A DNA stretch of 64,000 nucleotides from the NCBI GenBank assembly GCA_022393335.1, contig JAJEKB010021308.1:1739403-1803402 (forward strand). The letters are read 5' to 3'. How positions within the stretch are numbered: the first letter of the stretch is position 1; every line of letters starts with the position of its first letter. The notes under the pieces are model-generated. The model saw only the letters and a list, made by a program, of their open reading frames with translations, made no database searches and had not been told where the DNA came from. The position numbers and the translations under genes are program-made. This document shows, piece by piece, positions 36,296 to 49,210 of the stretch. Origin of the DNA: Macrotrachela quadricornifera. Its lineage: Eukaryota; Rotifera; Eurotatoria; Philodinida; Philodinidae.

Positions 36296-37040
36296 AGTAG
36301 CGCTCCTCTGAAGACTCGCTAAGCTTTTTCTCGTAGAAATCGTGTTTCTAAATTACCATCAAGCTATTCATTTATAAAACTTTAAAAAATCGAAGTCAGA
36401 TTCAAGTTACTGGGCATTAACGGCGGTGACTAAACTTTATAAAAAACAAATGCTTTTTGTTAAAAAAGTGGTTCTTTGTGTAAAAAAATGGATCCTGTTA
36501 GCGTCCATGATGAATCACTTGGATGCTAAACGGAGATTAAGATGTCTCTTCTGGTCTAACTGGCTAAGACGACTGCCCGGATAGCAGGAGATACGTGGTT
36601 CGAGTCCCGTGAAGGGCATCTTTTTCTTCGTTCTGTCACATAACATCAGTGACACTGCTTGACCCATCCGATGACTCATCTTATGATGCTAACAGATCCG
36701 AAAAAAATTTCGAGAAACTGACTTCAGATTCGGATTCCTCGACCCCGATTACCCTTCGGTCAACCCTTATAAAGAAAATTTTTTTGTAAAAAAAGTGATC
36801 CTTTGTGTAAAAAATGGATTCTCAAAAAAATTTTGAAGAACTAACATCAGATTCGAGTTCCTCGACCCCGATTACCCTTTGGTCAAGTTTTATAGAAAAC
36901 ATCAATAAAATGTTTTTTTGACCTTGTGCGGACATACAAGCAATCAAGCAAGCAGACAATTTATGTTTGCAAGACTCTTCTCTACGAGAAAGAGAACAAA
37001 CAACTTATATTTCTAAGACTCTTCTCTACGAGAAAGAGAA
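36296..37040. mobile_element. Second copy of the 28170-29490 element family
   Basis: Starts with CGCTCCTCTGAAGACTCGC and TTTTTCTCGTAGAA, and contains repeated CGACCCCGATTACCC patches. It ends AAGCAGACAATTTATGTT with CTCTTCTCTACGAGAAAGAG, given twice in tandem (about 36973 and 37018). A shorter third relative is at 37190-37330. The central foldback of the first copy is absent, and a tRNA-like sequence sits inside. Confidence 0.5.
36545..36618 (+). pseudogene. tRNA-like sequence (tRNA-derived, SINE-head type)
   Basis: A 74-base cloverleaf can be drawn. The acceptor TCTCTTC pairs with GAAGGGC at six of seven positions, and the D stem GTCT/AGAC is perfect with a GG-containing loop. The anticodon stem ACTGC/GCAGG pairs at four of five, and the T loop is TTCGAGT. 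Pol III A-box-like TGGTCTAACTGG and B-box-like GGTTCGAGTCC are present, with a T5 run just after. Against function: the base before the anticodon is C where U is invariant, and the T stem has one extra T. It is therefore more likely a tRNA pseudogene or the head of a SINE than a working tRNA. Confidence 0.5.
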
Positions 37041-37330
37041 TAATAATCAGCAATGGTGTTCATCACCCACCACGATGAAATCATCATTTCGTGATAAAAC
37101 ACCTGTTTTCGGTGAAAAATACCAAACCTCACCAATTCCTAACATCAATTGATCAATGCTGATACCACATGATCACCGAACAGACTTCAGATTCGAAGTC
37201 GCCGCATCGAATTACCTCTGGAAATGTCTTTTTCGAAAAATCGTTTTTCGATGTTTTTTTGACCCTGCGGACATACAAGCAAGCAAGCAAACAATTTATG
37301 TTTCTAAAGCTCTTCTCTACGAGAAAGAGA

Positions 37331-40300
37331 ATTATATTTTTGCTTATCATTATTTTTTATCTTCTTTTGATTTATTTCCTCGACTGAAAGGAGGGTCATA
37401 CAAAAAAAAATAGTTTGCGTGTGTGTGTTTGTGTCAACGTCAAAAAAACATGTTCTTAGGAAAACTAATCGGAGACTCGCAACTTTAAGGCAATTCGCCG
37501 CTTGATGTTTAACTGAAGATTTTCGGGGTAGTGGAATTGAATGGTACTATTAGTTTTTGAAGTTTTTCGAATAATTGTTTTTGCTAAAAAAGGCTTTTTT
37601 TAAGAGCATAATGATTTTTTTATGAAATTTGACCAAAGATTCTCGGGGTCGAAGGATCGAATGATGCCATTAATTTTTCAATTTCTTTTGGTAAAAGAAG
37701 AGGTTGTTGAAGAGAATAATGATTTTGTAATCAGGTAGTTTTCATGGAAGTGTTGATTAGGAGACTATCCTATGAAGTTGATAGTGGTGGTTCGGATCCT
37801 TATAGGACTTAAGGACCAGACATGAGCAAAGAATAGGAGACAATAAGTGAACCACCGTAGTCGAAGTTCAGCTTTGAAAAGTAAGATCCGTGTATGTGCA
37901 CATGTATCCAGCATAGTTAACAGAGCAGAGTCCAGTGAACAGTAAGAGATAATGATAAATAGAATTCAGTCGAGGGTTAAGCGAGTCGCAGCGACGAGCG
38001 TTACTTGTTTTATTATTAGTAGTTTTTTTCTAACTTTTTTAAGTCTATATGGAATAAAATTAATTCTATTCATTATTAATATTTCAATTTATTTCCATGG
38101 ATTAAAGTTAATTTAATGCGATTATGTATATATATATATGCATAAAAAATTTAAAATAAAATGAATTGAATGGTACCATATCTGTTTTATTTTAAGTAAA
38201 ACGAATTTAATTGAATAAAATTATTGTTAATTTTTTTAAAGTAAATTATTTAATCTGTTAGTTTTGTTTTGTTTTTGTTTAACAAAGTAAAATAATCTAA
38301 TATTATTTTATTTTTATTAAAAAAAAGTTGAAGTATAACAGTTATTTATTTATATAATTAAAACCAATCCAGGCTAATCACTCTCGGCCGTATAACGATC
38401 AGTTACGCTGGAACACGGAAGACACTTTCAGTTATCGTTTACAACAACTATATACAATGTTTTATGATGTTATTACGACCATCGTATACATCCCCCGTAT
38501 AAATTAACTGTTTCCGATTCTTGTGACAGCATGTTGACCCAAAACGATGACTAGACGATGTCGTAAGGTATTAGAAACGCCAACTGTAAACGACATGTGC
38601 GTGTACCGGCAATTTTTTTTTCTACTGAATATTCGTAAACAGTCCTAAACGTCGACTAGTCACTCTCATTAAATATCAACAATCTACAAATAGATTACGT
38701 TATTTCTCTTAGTATTATTAACTTTCTCTGTATTCATACAAACTCATGATTAATTTTTATTTTGTTATAATCTAATATAAGGTCAAAAGTTCACAGCCAT
38801 AAGCAATTAGAGATGTAGTTATGCAACAATACTTCATTCTCTATGAAGTAGGTGTCCACCATAGATTATGACTTCCAAAATATTTCTATAGGATTCGCTT
38901 GACTTAAAATCCCATTACAAAAGATAATCCAACTATATGTATAGAATCTACATTCCATCCATTTTTCATGATCCTCATCATCGTTCCATGAAACTTTTTA
39001 AGCCCACTAAGAAACTTGAAATGGCTTTTTAAGCTCTTTCACAGTCCTTCTGACTCGCTATCTATTCACTGTTTTGTTTTGCGAAGATTCTTATATATAT
39101 ATATCACCAATTTAGTTGTCTTCATCATCCTCCAATGATACTTGCGAAGCCCATTAAAAAATTCAAAACGCCTTCTTTTGAAACACCTAAAGTTAAGATA
39201 TTTTGAATTGCAAATGCACAGATATGAAGAGGAACAGCCATTTTAAGGCCGTTCTATTAAACAAAATCTGCATAAGGTGATTTTCTATTGGAAAAAACCT
39301 TTTTCTAAAACACTTCGAAAGGGCTCAAAAAAGGCTGAAGAAGGCTACTATTTTGGAAAAAGTATATTTTGATTCAAGAGGACTGAGAGTCGCTTTTGAA
39401 AATGGTCAGCTATTCTCTCTGACTTATTGTGAGATACGATCAGATACGAGAATATATGCACATAAACAACACCGTATACTGCTGTTTCAGTGAAAATACG
39501 ACCGTGTACGAGCGCCGTAATCGTGGAGCTTGATTGGTCACGATCACGATCACAATAATGTGCTCACAATGGAATTTCGAAGACGTGCGCTATATTTGTT
39601 TAAAGAGACATAGGATATCTGTCGATCTGACAACGGTGATGATTACAATGACTTGACTAATATTCATGAGGATGTAATGTGTTGGTAAAGATAAACAGTC
39701 CTCAACCATTTTATGTCTATCGTTTTGATATTAGTTAGAAATTTCTAGGCTTTTTGATAATCTTGCTACTATTTCTAAAATATTTGAAATTGATGACAAT
39801 CAAAATAAAACAAAAACTTGAAAATGTGAAGTTTCTAATTGTTTATCTACAGTTGTTTCGCAACCCTTAGAAAAACCTGACTAAGGTCACGGTTCCATAG
39901 TTTCCTGTTTGAAAGAAGCGGAACATCAATCGAACTGATGGAAAATAGAAAACGTATTAGTGCAGCCATAATAGATGTAAATGCGGAACTCTTATGTTTC
40001 TTTTTCAGATTCATTATACTGATGTCAAGCATATGAAATAAAAGTTTTTGATGAACCTTATTTGTCTTTGATGATGGTTGATTATTCTAGAAATACTATC
40101 AGATTTATTATTATAGTTTGCATAGAAATTCTTCCCTTCTCTGTGACTGACTGATTATATTATGTTTGTTTTGTTGCGATTGACTGTCTAATCATTTTTC
40201 ATCTCCATTTGTTTCTTCTATTTTTTTTCTTTTTATTTATTGAGTTATCTGTCAGTTTAGTTTTCTGTGTCAACTTATTTGATAAATTCACTTTGAATCT

Positions 40301-40883
40301 TGACGCATCATCATGTGCTTTAATAGACGTAGAAGTTTTTGTATCAATGAATCGTCATTGTTAAACTGTACACGTATATCTTTATCACAAACAGCTGTTA
40401 TCATATAGAGCAACAGTCACCCATGTGACTGAGGAGTGATCGAATCCTATCCTATGTTTGTTGAACTTTTATTAGACAAAATTTGACAAAACACGATTGA
40501 TTCTACTGGAAACAAATTCAATCCTGAATATCCCAATTGTAGAATATTGGTATTGAGATATCTCTGTCAGATACTTGAAAAATGCACTTTTCTCCATTAG
40601 TTTATTTAAAGAGTTGGTCTTGAGAAAATCATTTTCATAGAGAAGGATTTTCAGTATAGAAAAAAGGAATTTTCTATATGCACTGTTTAACTTAATTGAA
40701 AAGAAGATGATTTTTCTCAGAGAGTTTTGTAATATTTGATAGATTTGTGTAGAAATGTGACATAGTTTTGTATTGTTTTTTTTTTGTTAGGATACATTAA
40801 TCTTCATAAGTCATGGTTTTAATCTGCATCGATAATGACATTAATTGAAATATCATTGGATAGAATTCCATTATTACAAAAAA
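37331..40883. other. Long stretch without a supported gene
   Basis: It holds AT-rich tracts, microsatellite runs (TATATATA at about 38127 and 39090) and two GC-richer cryptic patches (about 38380-38620 and 39480-39560) rich in CGTAAAC/GTTTACG-like words. The latter resemble the tracts inside the Ginger-like element. No coding exon is supported. Confidence 0.45.
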
Positions 40884-41045
40884 AAAAACAACCGAAATTT
40901 TCTTTCTTTATCTGTTGATGATCGTTCTATTTTACTTCATAAGACATTTGAACATAGATTAAGTCTTGTGACAAATTTCGTTCCGCATCAAGTTCGATTG
41001 ATGTATTATCCCGCTTATTATAATGTTCTTGAAATGATTAAATAT
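40884..41045 (+). pseudogene. Possible nuclear-receptor ligand-binding-domain fragment
   Basis: A short open stretch encodes FLSLSVDDRSILLHKTFEH followed by a helix-like segment with PHQVRLMYYPAYYNVLEMI. The order F-x-x-L-x-x-D-R-x-x-L-L resembles the helix 3-5 signature of nuclear-receptor ligand-binding domains, including divergent rotifer ones. No DNA-binding domain, flanking exon or clear splice site was found. It is either one exon of a scattered gene or a decayed remnant. Confidence 0.3.
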
Positions 41046-41690
41046 TTTTCTTTCTTTTTTTTATTGTAAAATCTTACAGCAGACTAATGAAAAAATTGTT
41101 CTCAATATTGATCTATATCTTGTGCATTAACAATTGTTACATAAGATTAGCTCATTGCAACCAAAAAATAAGGAAAAAGAGCAGGGACGACTCGATCGAG
41201 GGATAGGATGTTACCCTCTTCTGCTTTCGAAAATTTCGTTGGAGCTACACCAATCTCCTCAATTTTTGGAGAAATTTCTCTTCTCTTCCTGCCGTCTCTG
41301 ACAAAGAGCAGCAAGAAGTACTATTGTCTAGAGTCATATTTATGTTGTACATTATTTCGATAATGAAAAAGGAAGCATTATTAAAAATTTTAAAGAAAGA
41401 GGAAAAGAATTTCGTTCAAGCAACATCGATCTCAATACATATTTTAAATAAGATATAGAAAATAATTGTTCTAACTTTAGTTTTTATCATACTCGTCAAG
41501 ATAATGCTCATTAATTTCAAAATACATAAGCATATATCTTGATGATTATTCAAATATGACTATAAACATGATGATAAACATTGTGATTTTGATCATAGCC
41601 ATGCGATTTGATAGAGATAATTTCGATTAAAAAGTCACTCTGATTGACAAAATAATTATTCAGTGAATTCTCAATAAGACAATTTTAATA
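41046..41690. other. Intergenic, 3' side of the VIT/VWA gene
   Basis: No gene seen. Confidence 0.4.
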
Positions 41691-41696
41691 TTTATT
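41691..41696 (-). other. Polyadenylation signal of the VIT/VWA gene
   Basis: AATAAA on the minus strand, 24 bp after the stop codon. Confidence 0.5.
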
Positions 41697-41719
41697 TCAA
41701 AGAATCAACTAATAAACTT

Positions 41720-44615
41720 TTACAATTGCTTTCGAATATTTTCAAATAAAGTATCGAGTTCATGAGGATCATTGTTGTGTATGTCAATGAGACGTTTACG
41801 TGCTTTTTTAACAATCCCATACCACATTGATGATAATGAAGCAAAACGTGTTTCAAGTACGAGAATAATAATGATAGAGATGAGGACTTCCATATTTTCT
41901 ATTTGTTGAAAGTTTGACAATGACTTTCCAGTTAATTTTTCAACAATGCTAGTATCAACATCCCATAGTCCATCAAATCTTTGTTTATTGATTAAATCTC
42001 GAATCACATCGAGTTCAGCTTCATTCTCAGTTCGGGCAAGAGTCGGCGCTTTTCTTGAAGATCGTTTCTCATGTTGGTAGCGTTGTAGAGTCTCTATGTA
42101 ATGCATTGGAGAGGATAATCTATCGTCGTCATCATTACAGTCATGCAACGACACGTGAGCCATTTGCTGTTTTAAATCTGAAGATCTTTTTGGTTTATGC
42201 TCATATCCATCACGAACATGCCTACCGTTGTCATGATAATGATGCATTTCATCCATACTTAAATCGTTCATTTGTGACACTCTAGTTTGCTTTCTGTGCC
42301 ACTTAGCTCGTTCTCTCGCTTCCTTGTCGCACAACTCGTCTAGTTTTCTCAATTCTTCGCACATCTTGGCTTGTTCTCTCAATTGTTGTTCGAGCATCTT
42401 GGCTTGTTCTCTCTCTTGTATGAGCATCTTGAATTGTTCTCTCTCTTGTATGAGCATCTTGAATTGTTCTCTCTCTTGTTCTCTCAATTCTTGTTTGAGC
42501 ATCTTGGCTTGCTTTCTTGCTTGTTCATGACGTATTTGAGCAGTTGCTTTTTCTAAGTATCTCAAGTATTGATTGTCATGTGATATTTGTATGGGTACTT
42601 CACGTAGAACCATATCAGCATTGCTTGTATTAGTTCGCTTCTCAACACCAACAAAAGCTGTGTAAGGACTTAAAATGTTATGTTTAAGTGAAATTTCGAG
42701 AATGCGTTTTTTAATTGTTTCTTTAGTAAGCTTTATTTCATCATTTGACGTTGCATTTTCTTCATTGTCGGATGAAAGTAGTTTGAAATGTTGTAGTTCC
42801 AAAATGAGAGCTTTCGCAGCCAATCGAGTAATCATACCATCATTGCTCACACTGGGAATTCGAGTAATTTCAGTTTCAGCTAAACGTTGATCACCACTGT
42901 ACAATTTTACAGTTGTATTATGATCGAATGGTATTGACTTATCATTATCAATAATCATGTAGAAAATAAGTCGATCATTAACAAAGATTGGTGGTGGATT
43001 TGTAGGAATAACATGAACCGATTCGTAATCAGGATTCAACTTAATTTTGACATTGTTAAAACAAGGTTGCAATGCTTTTTGCATTTGTTCACCAACATAT
43101 ATATCAACACTGGTTGAAGGAGGAATGAAAACGAAATGTCCTTTAGTTGTACGAGCAAGTCCTTTGATCAATGAACGACTTGGTGACGAGCCCAAACCAA
43201 ACGAAAAGATTCGAGTCGAAGCAGCCATTGAACGACAAATGTCAAGTACTTGATCAACATTTGAAATTTCTCCATCTGATAAAAGAAAAAGTTGACGAGC
43301 GTAACCTTCTGCTGGTGGATGTTCTTTGAGCCATAAAAGAGGAGCTAACTAAAATAAAAAAAAAATTCTCAGAATTTTTAAAGTGATTCGCATAATAACT
43401 TACTAATTCAGTACCACCTAAATCAGCCTTCATATTGTTAATAAGTTTTTCGGCTTTTCTAGCATTTTCATCATTATAAATGGCAGTTCCATCATTGAAC
43501 AAATATTGATATTTGTTTCCAAATCGTATGATATTGAAATGACAATCAACAGGAAGACTCTTCAGAAAGAGTAACATTGCTTGACGAGCTAATCCAATCT
43601 TGTTGTGTTCATCCATTGAACCACTACAATCAATAACAAAAATAAATTCACTAGTAATTTGTCTATTATTCAAAATAAGTTGACAATCATTTTCGGTAGG
43701 AACAAAAGATGTCATGATAGCACCAGATTCAACAGCAACAATTGTACTGGATTGTTTTTTATCTAATTCAACATCGACAATAATATCTCGATCCAAATGA
43801 GTATTTTCTTGAGCAAATTCAATCGTATAAACATCGTCTCGATTGAGATCGATTTGAATTGGATGAGATATCGAACTAACTCGAGCTATGCCAACTTTTT
43901 CAATGTTACAGTGAAATTCAATTGTATATGGAGCTATTTCCACATATTTTGTAGTTGTACCTGCTGGTGAACCGATACCATCTATGTTCGGATTGTAACG
44001 AGGTGCAATTGTTGTTGGAATGACCAATCGAATTTTTGTACCATTTTCAATTAGATCTAATTCAGTAACATAAGAAATCATTATTTGACATTCTTGATCA
44101 GGTAAAAGTGCTCCAACATTGATGATAAAATTATCTTGAGATTGTTTATCTTGTTCAAGCATGTAAGCACCATGATTATCTCGAAGTGCATCATTATACT
44201 CTCGTTGAGCTTGTTCCTTTTCTTTCAATTGAGTAATTATTTCTCGATCACTAATCCGAGCTATAAATTGGTATATAGCTGCATTTTCTTCAATTGGAAA
44301 ACAATAAACACCTTCGATTGGAACTGTTTCATCATTTCGAAAGGTTTGTGTAATACTAACATTAGCAGCAAATGACCGAATTGTTACTTCGACGTTGACA
44401 CGCTTGAGTGGGACGCACATTTGTGACGACTCATAAATTGGGGTATTCCAATCAAGTTTTCTTTGTAGCATTTTCACAAAATGTATTGAATTAAGATATG
44501 AGAAGAGCAACAAAGAACAACCAGTTATATAGTATTGCAACGATGAGTCATGTTCTTTAGATTGTGCAAGGTAAATAGCAAGGAAGATTGCATCATGGGT
44601 TTTGCGAAATGACAT
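41720..44615 (-). CDS. VIT and von Willebrand A domain protein (VWA5A-like)
   Basis: Two exons, 43404-44615 and 41720-43348, with a 55-bp phase-0 intron (GTAAGT...TTTTAG), give 946 residues. A VIT domain spans about residues 60-190 (VPLKRVNVEVTIRSFAANV, EGVYCFPIEENAAIYQF). A VWA domain spans about 323-500 with an intact metal-binding DxSxS (D329, FVIDCSGSM), the downstream GGT near 400 and LLSDGE at 426-431. A Glu/Gln/Arg-rich probable coiled coil (about 670-760) contains three near-perfect ten-residue units of EREQFKMLIQ type. The C-terminus (FDGLWDVD) matches the end of VWA5A-type proteins. The conserved start is probably Met49 (ATG at 44471), since VIT proteins of this class begin shortly before the P-L-x-x-V motif; the first 48 residues may be 5' leader. 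Proteins of this type are cytosolic or secreted scaffolds, and the substrate is unknown. It appears intact. Confidence 0.85.
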
Positions 44616-45143
44616 TTTGACCTGTATTCTTATTGAGGGGAAAAAAGTTTTTATTTGGATTTTTCATTGGTCAACTAGGTATTAGTCAAAAAGAACTTAT
44701 CTATGGGATATTTTCAAAATGAAAATTCCTATTATCATTGTTTAAACACTTCAAACTCGCTTACAACAAAAATGATAGTAAAACGAAAAATCTTCTTCGA
44801 CATCAACATCAGAGGACTGTCTATAATACCCATATGTTGGTACCTTTACCATCAGTTTCGGATTGATATGAACCAGAACCCGAAAACGAACCGAAATCGA
44901 ACCGTTTCTTGAAAAATGATGTCGAATCGAACCGAACAAAACTAGTACTAATTGAACTATCATTTATTTCTTAAAAAAATCTGTTTTTAACAATGAGCGG
45001 TTGACCTTTAACCAATTATTCTACATAGTTTTCTTCTTTCATCATCACAATTACAGACAATGGAACCATAATGATTGGCCACTTACATAAACAAGAAAAT
45101 TTAATTAATTTCTTCTATCTGTTCGGTTATTTCATGGTGCATA
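44616..45143. other. Upstream of the VIT/VWA gene
   Basis: Contains a CCGAA-rich patch (44870-44945, GAACCGAAATCGAACCG), whose counterpart (CCGAACCGAACCGAAC) lies on the far side of the Ginger-like element at 50095-50160. No gene seen. Confidence 0.4.
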
Positions 45144-45344
45144 TGTTACAGGGGAAATTAAAATCTAGGGCAATTTAAAATTCCCCTAAGAGGAAATTAA
45201 AATTATATATTTTTCCTACACATTTCCTAAGAAAAATTGAAGATTTTAATTTGTCCTAGGGGAGATCAAAATTTTAATTTCCCCTATAGGGGAATTTTAA
45301 ATTCCCCTAGCAGCAATAAGTACATCTTTATTTCTGTTCCCAGG

Positions 45345-45710
45345 TCAATGTTGCCTGGCCGTAAACGACCGTACACCTATCAAATACGGCAGAAAACGGC
45401 CGCTGTTCACGGTAACTGTTTACAACCATCATATACGATGCTTTACGGAAAATTACGATAATAGTAAACTATAACAGTAAATATCCATCGTTTACAACAA
45501 AGGTGACAATACGGTCACTGTAAACGGTATTCGGATGTTGTCGTAAAAAGCCGTAACAGCCAACTGTATGTACTTACTGTTTACGGCAATCATATACGAT
45601 GCTTTACGCTATATTACGATAATAGTAAACTATAGCGGTACATGTTCGTCGTTCGCGACTGACGTAATAACCGGATTACAGTAAACAACGTTTAAATATT
45701 ATCATAAATT
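45345..45710. repeat. GTTTACG/CGTAAAC cryptic repeat tract, left
   Basis: The stretch keeps reusing short words such as CATATACGATGCTTTACG, GTAAACTATA and GTTTACGG in variable order. One segment of about 100 bp occurs twice (TACGATGCTTTACG, then ATTACGATAATAGTAAACTA, near 45430 and 45596). It lies just inside the left terminal repeat of the Ginger-like element. Confidence 0.6.
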
Positions 45711-47599
45711 ACTATAGAAGCTAAGTATATCTATCTCATGTGAAATCAGAGTTCTACTTCGTATGCATCCGTACACAGCTATTGACATTGATAACCCACG
45801 CTTATCGACTAGAGTAAGAAAGCCAGGATTTAGTCTCTGAAAGATTTGAGCTTCCCAACACTGTTTTGAAACCTAATAAAAGTTGCAAAAGTATTAATTA
45901 AAACATTTTGTAATTGGTATCAGTACTTGATAAGAAAGTTTTCATTTATGCATACTTTTGATTATTTTGTTATGAATATCATACGGTTTATGTATGTCTA
46001 ACCAATATTTTCAAAAGGCGTTTTTACTTACATAAAAATTTCGCTCGAGCTTTTACATTGAACATGATAAAAAATTATAACGATATTGATATATTCAATA
46101 TCTTTTTAGCGAACTCTACAATGTGTTAATTTTTTAAGGTCTTTTACGAGATTTTTCCTTTTTGAAACTAATACTATCGAATAGATTGCGTGTGTCTGCT
46201 GAACTATTTATAAAGAAAAGTATATTGATAAAGGTTTGAGAAGATTTCGACATTAGCTTTTATGATAAAACTGCATATCAATATTTGATTATTTTGCATC
46301 CATATAGACAGTATAATGTATAGAAGTTCAATTTTGTTTCATTTTCTAAATAAATTTAAATGAGCACTATTTGATTAAGAGTGGTTCACATTTGATTATA
46401 ATTAGTTAAAACCTTTGATTTTAATCTAACTTCATTTCTCACTTTTTAAAAAACGATACAACTTTTTATATTGTTTGAAGCCGATTATAAACAAAGTGTA
46501 ACTAGTGTGAAATACTGATGCTCTGCGGCCAATAGAAAACCCATCTAGCGGGGTATTGTTTAAGACAAATATGTACTCCTCGTTATCAAATGTCGAAATA
46601 TTGAATGCATGTTAAAGAGATGAGGGAAGTTATTGAGTTTATCATAAGTTTACACATACAGAAGATAAATTTCTAGAAAGATGAGAAATAAAATTAAAAA
46701 GCATTTCATTTATTTAATTCTTTCATACTCATACCGCTTTAAACTCTTTTTTAAATATTTTTTTTAAATTATTAAATTATGTTTCAGGAGATTTGTATTT
46801 TCATCAATGTCATCTTCAACACTGGATCATTAATGCATTGAGAATATTGATTAGAGTCGAGATACCAGACAGGCTCCATTAAACAATGGCATCGTACAAT
46901 CGTAACAGGTCCACTCTGGATTTTAACAAACACAACTCAAAAATCATTGTATTCAATGACGGGAAAGAAACCATGTACTCTTAATGTATACAGAATACAA
47001 TCTGAAAATTTTTAGTAAACAGAACAAGGACAGAAAATATACAATTCTAAATTTTGCAAAAATCAAGAATATTTCAGGACGAATAAAGTGACACAGGTTT
47101 CTCTAGTGGGTTTATAATAAATAAAATGTAAGTATTATAGAGATTAATAGAGGCTCACCCTTTGCTGCTATTAAATGACATATTTCGTTTGACACTACAT
47201 TTGGTTCGATCGAAAGTACTATGGTTTATAAGTTAAACAAATTAATATCTGACAGTTTTTCCAAAAAGATTTTGAGCAAGTGTTCAATATCTCGTATTCC
47301 AAAAAATATGCATGTGAAATGTTTTTTACTAAAATTTCGAAATGTTTCTCTTTTGGTTTTTTAATAGACAGTGATTTTTTTTTCTAATTGATATTCAGAA
47401 AAGGTAATATATAAGTTCACGATATTTCTGTTGCATAATTTCTACTTATGTAGGTACAATAAATCCAGAGCCTTTAGAGACAATGAAGAGGGCTGAATAT
47501 TATAGTGAACAACAACGTACATCAAGAAATAATCAGTTACGAAAACAAACAATTGTCAATTTAACTGACGGTCTATTGCCATATGTTATTTGTGAAAAA

Positions 47600-47833
47600 A
47601 AATTCTTAGAAAAATCTTGAAAATCTAATAATCCAGATTTTGTTCAGCATTCATTCACCGTTTTGTTTTGCTGTGGGTCAGTGTATATAAGTAAGTGGCC
47701 TTTTTCGTAAAAAAAATCTTATATAAATCTCGCAAATCTAATAATCCAGATTTTGTTCAGCATCCATTCACCGTTTTATTTTGCTGTGGGTCAGTGTATA
47801 TAAGTAAGTGACTTTTTTCGCAAAAAATTTTAG
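47600..47833. repeat. Tandem duplication, period about 113 bp
   Basis: Two adjacent copies share AAATCTAATAATCCAGATTT, TGCTGTGGGTCAGTG and TATATAAGTAAGTG with few differences. Confidence 0.75.
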
Positions 47834-47860
47834 AGAAATTTTCGAAATTTAGCAATCTAA

Positions 47861-48300
47861 ATGGAATCCAATACAATCTGGGCTTAATCCAGATTTGATA
47901 CAGGTGAAATTCGGGTCTAATGCAGGTGCAATCCGGCTGTGATACGGTTGAAATTCAATGCAATCTAGGTGTAATCCGCATCCAATTCTGACTTAATTCA
48001 GGTGCAATCCGGGTGTAATCCAGGTTTAATATTGTGAAATCCAACTACAATCCGACTGTAATCCAGATTTATTCGAGTGTAATCCATGTGTAATCCGACT
48101 GTAATTCAGTGTAATCCAGATGTAATCCAGTGTATTCCATGTGTAATCCGAGCGGAATCCAGATGTAATCCGAGTATAATCCAGATGCAATGCAATGTAA
48201 TCGAAGCGTCATCTAGGTGAAATCTATTGCAATCCAGGTGAAATCTAGATATAATCCAAATGAAATACAAGGGTAATCGAAGGGTAATTCAGTTGTTAAA
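47861..48300. repeat. Minisatellite with about 11-bp AATCC-type unit
   Basis: About 440 bp built of degenerate units such as GTAATCCAGAT, GCAATCCGGGT and GTAATCCGACT. It lies inside the Ginger-like element. It has no coding potential. Confidence 0.7.
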
Positions 48301-48364
48301 GCAGGTCGAGAGGATTTAGATTAGCTGATTGTGATTGGAAGGCTTGTAGCTGATTTGATATTGT

Positions 48365-48640
48365 ATTGATATCAAGTACGGTGGTGTACTGTGAAATACG
48401 GTCGTAAACGGTGGTGTTTACAATGGTAATCCGGAAAAATACGGTCGTTTTACAGCCCGTTTTCCATCGTATACGATATTCGTATTTCGTCGTTTACTAC
48501 ACGGCGTGACACGGCAGTAATACGGGGCATGCCAAATGGATGATTTACGACGCGTTTACGGTCGTAATTATGGCGTTTACGGTCGTTTACGCTAGCGTGT
48601 ACGGCCGTTTACCCCTGTTTACGTTCGTCGTAACGTTCGA
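48365..48640. repeat. GTTTACG cryptic repeat tract, right
   Basis: Enriched in GTTTACGGTCG, TACGGTCGT and CGTATACGATATTCG words, and matched in character by the left tract at 45345-45710. Confidence 0.6.
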
Positions 48641-48710
48641 TCTGGGATTTCCTCCTGTAAAAATAAAAAATAAATAATAAAAATTTGAGATGATACAGAA
48701 GCTGATTAAT

Positions 48711-49210
48711 TGAAATCGATAGCTAAACGACAAAAATGATATGATACTGCTGATAAACAACTACAATTCGAGCTGGGAGATCTTGTCGGTCTTCGAATTG
48801 ATCCAGTTGATCGAACAAATACAACACCTAAGATTTTACCTTGTAAAGTAATATCTATTCATTCATCGTCGAATGATTGTATAATGTATAAGCTGTGTAC
48901 CATGAAAGGTGTTTTATCAATTTTATATGGTGTTCAAGATCTCCTACATTTGAGAAAATGTGATTTTGCCGACTTACCTAGTGTTGATCCAACAAATCTA
49001 CCAACAATGGCATTTACGCAATCATGTAAAGAATATGTTTCAGGAGGAATAAATCCAGTTATAGAAGCATGTAACTGTAATGGTAAATGTGCTACAAAAT
49101 CTTGCTGTGCAAAGCAAAAGACGTTAAATGTTGCACCAAATGATCTCAAAAAAAATGTCCCTGTGCAAATATCTAGTCACTTCTCTAGACACCACTATAA
49201 TTCAGTTTAA
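48711..49210 (+). pseudogene. Ginger/KRBA2-type integrase C-terminal remnant
   Basis: From about 48711 the frame reads a basic lead-in, one in-frame TGA (aaa-tga-tat at about 48735-48743, just after KRQK), then a small beta domain (LQFELGDLVGLRIDPVDRTN) of the GD-x-V-x-x-x-I-x-x-x-D-R type. After it come VISIHSSSNDCIMYKLCTMKG and a Cys-rich ACNCNGKCATKSCCAKQ tail. This order is characteristic of Ginger integrases and KRBA2-like derivatives; the family assignment rests on motif memory. The catalytic core (D,D-35-E) is not found upstream. The frame ends at 49210, 103 bp before the right terminal repeat, the expected place for a transposase 3' end. Confidence 0.5.

Noticed and set aside
42055..43253. 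Several plus-strand frames opposite the VIT/VWA gene
   Set aside because: They are mirror frames of the real minus-strand coding exons, including a Leu/Cys/Ser-rich shadow of the coiled coil.
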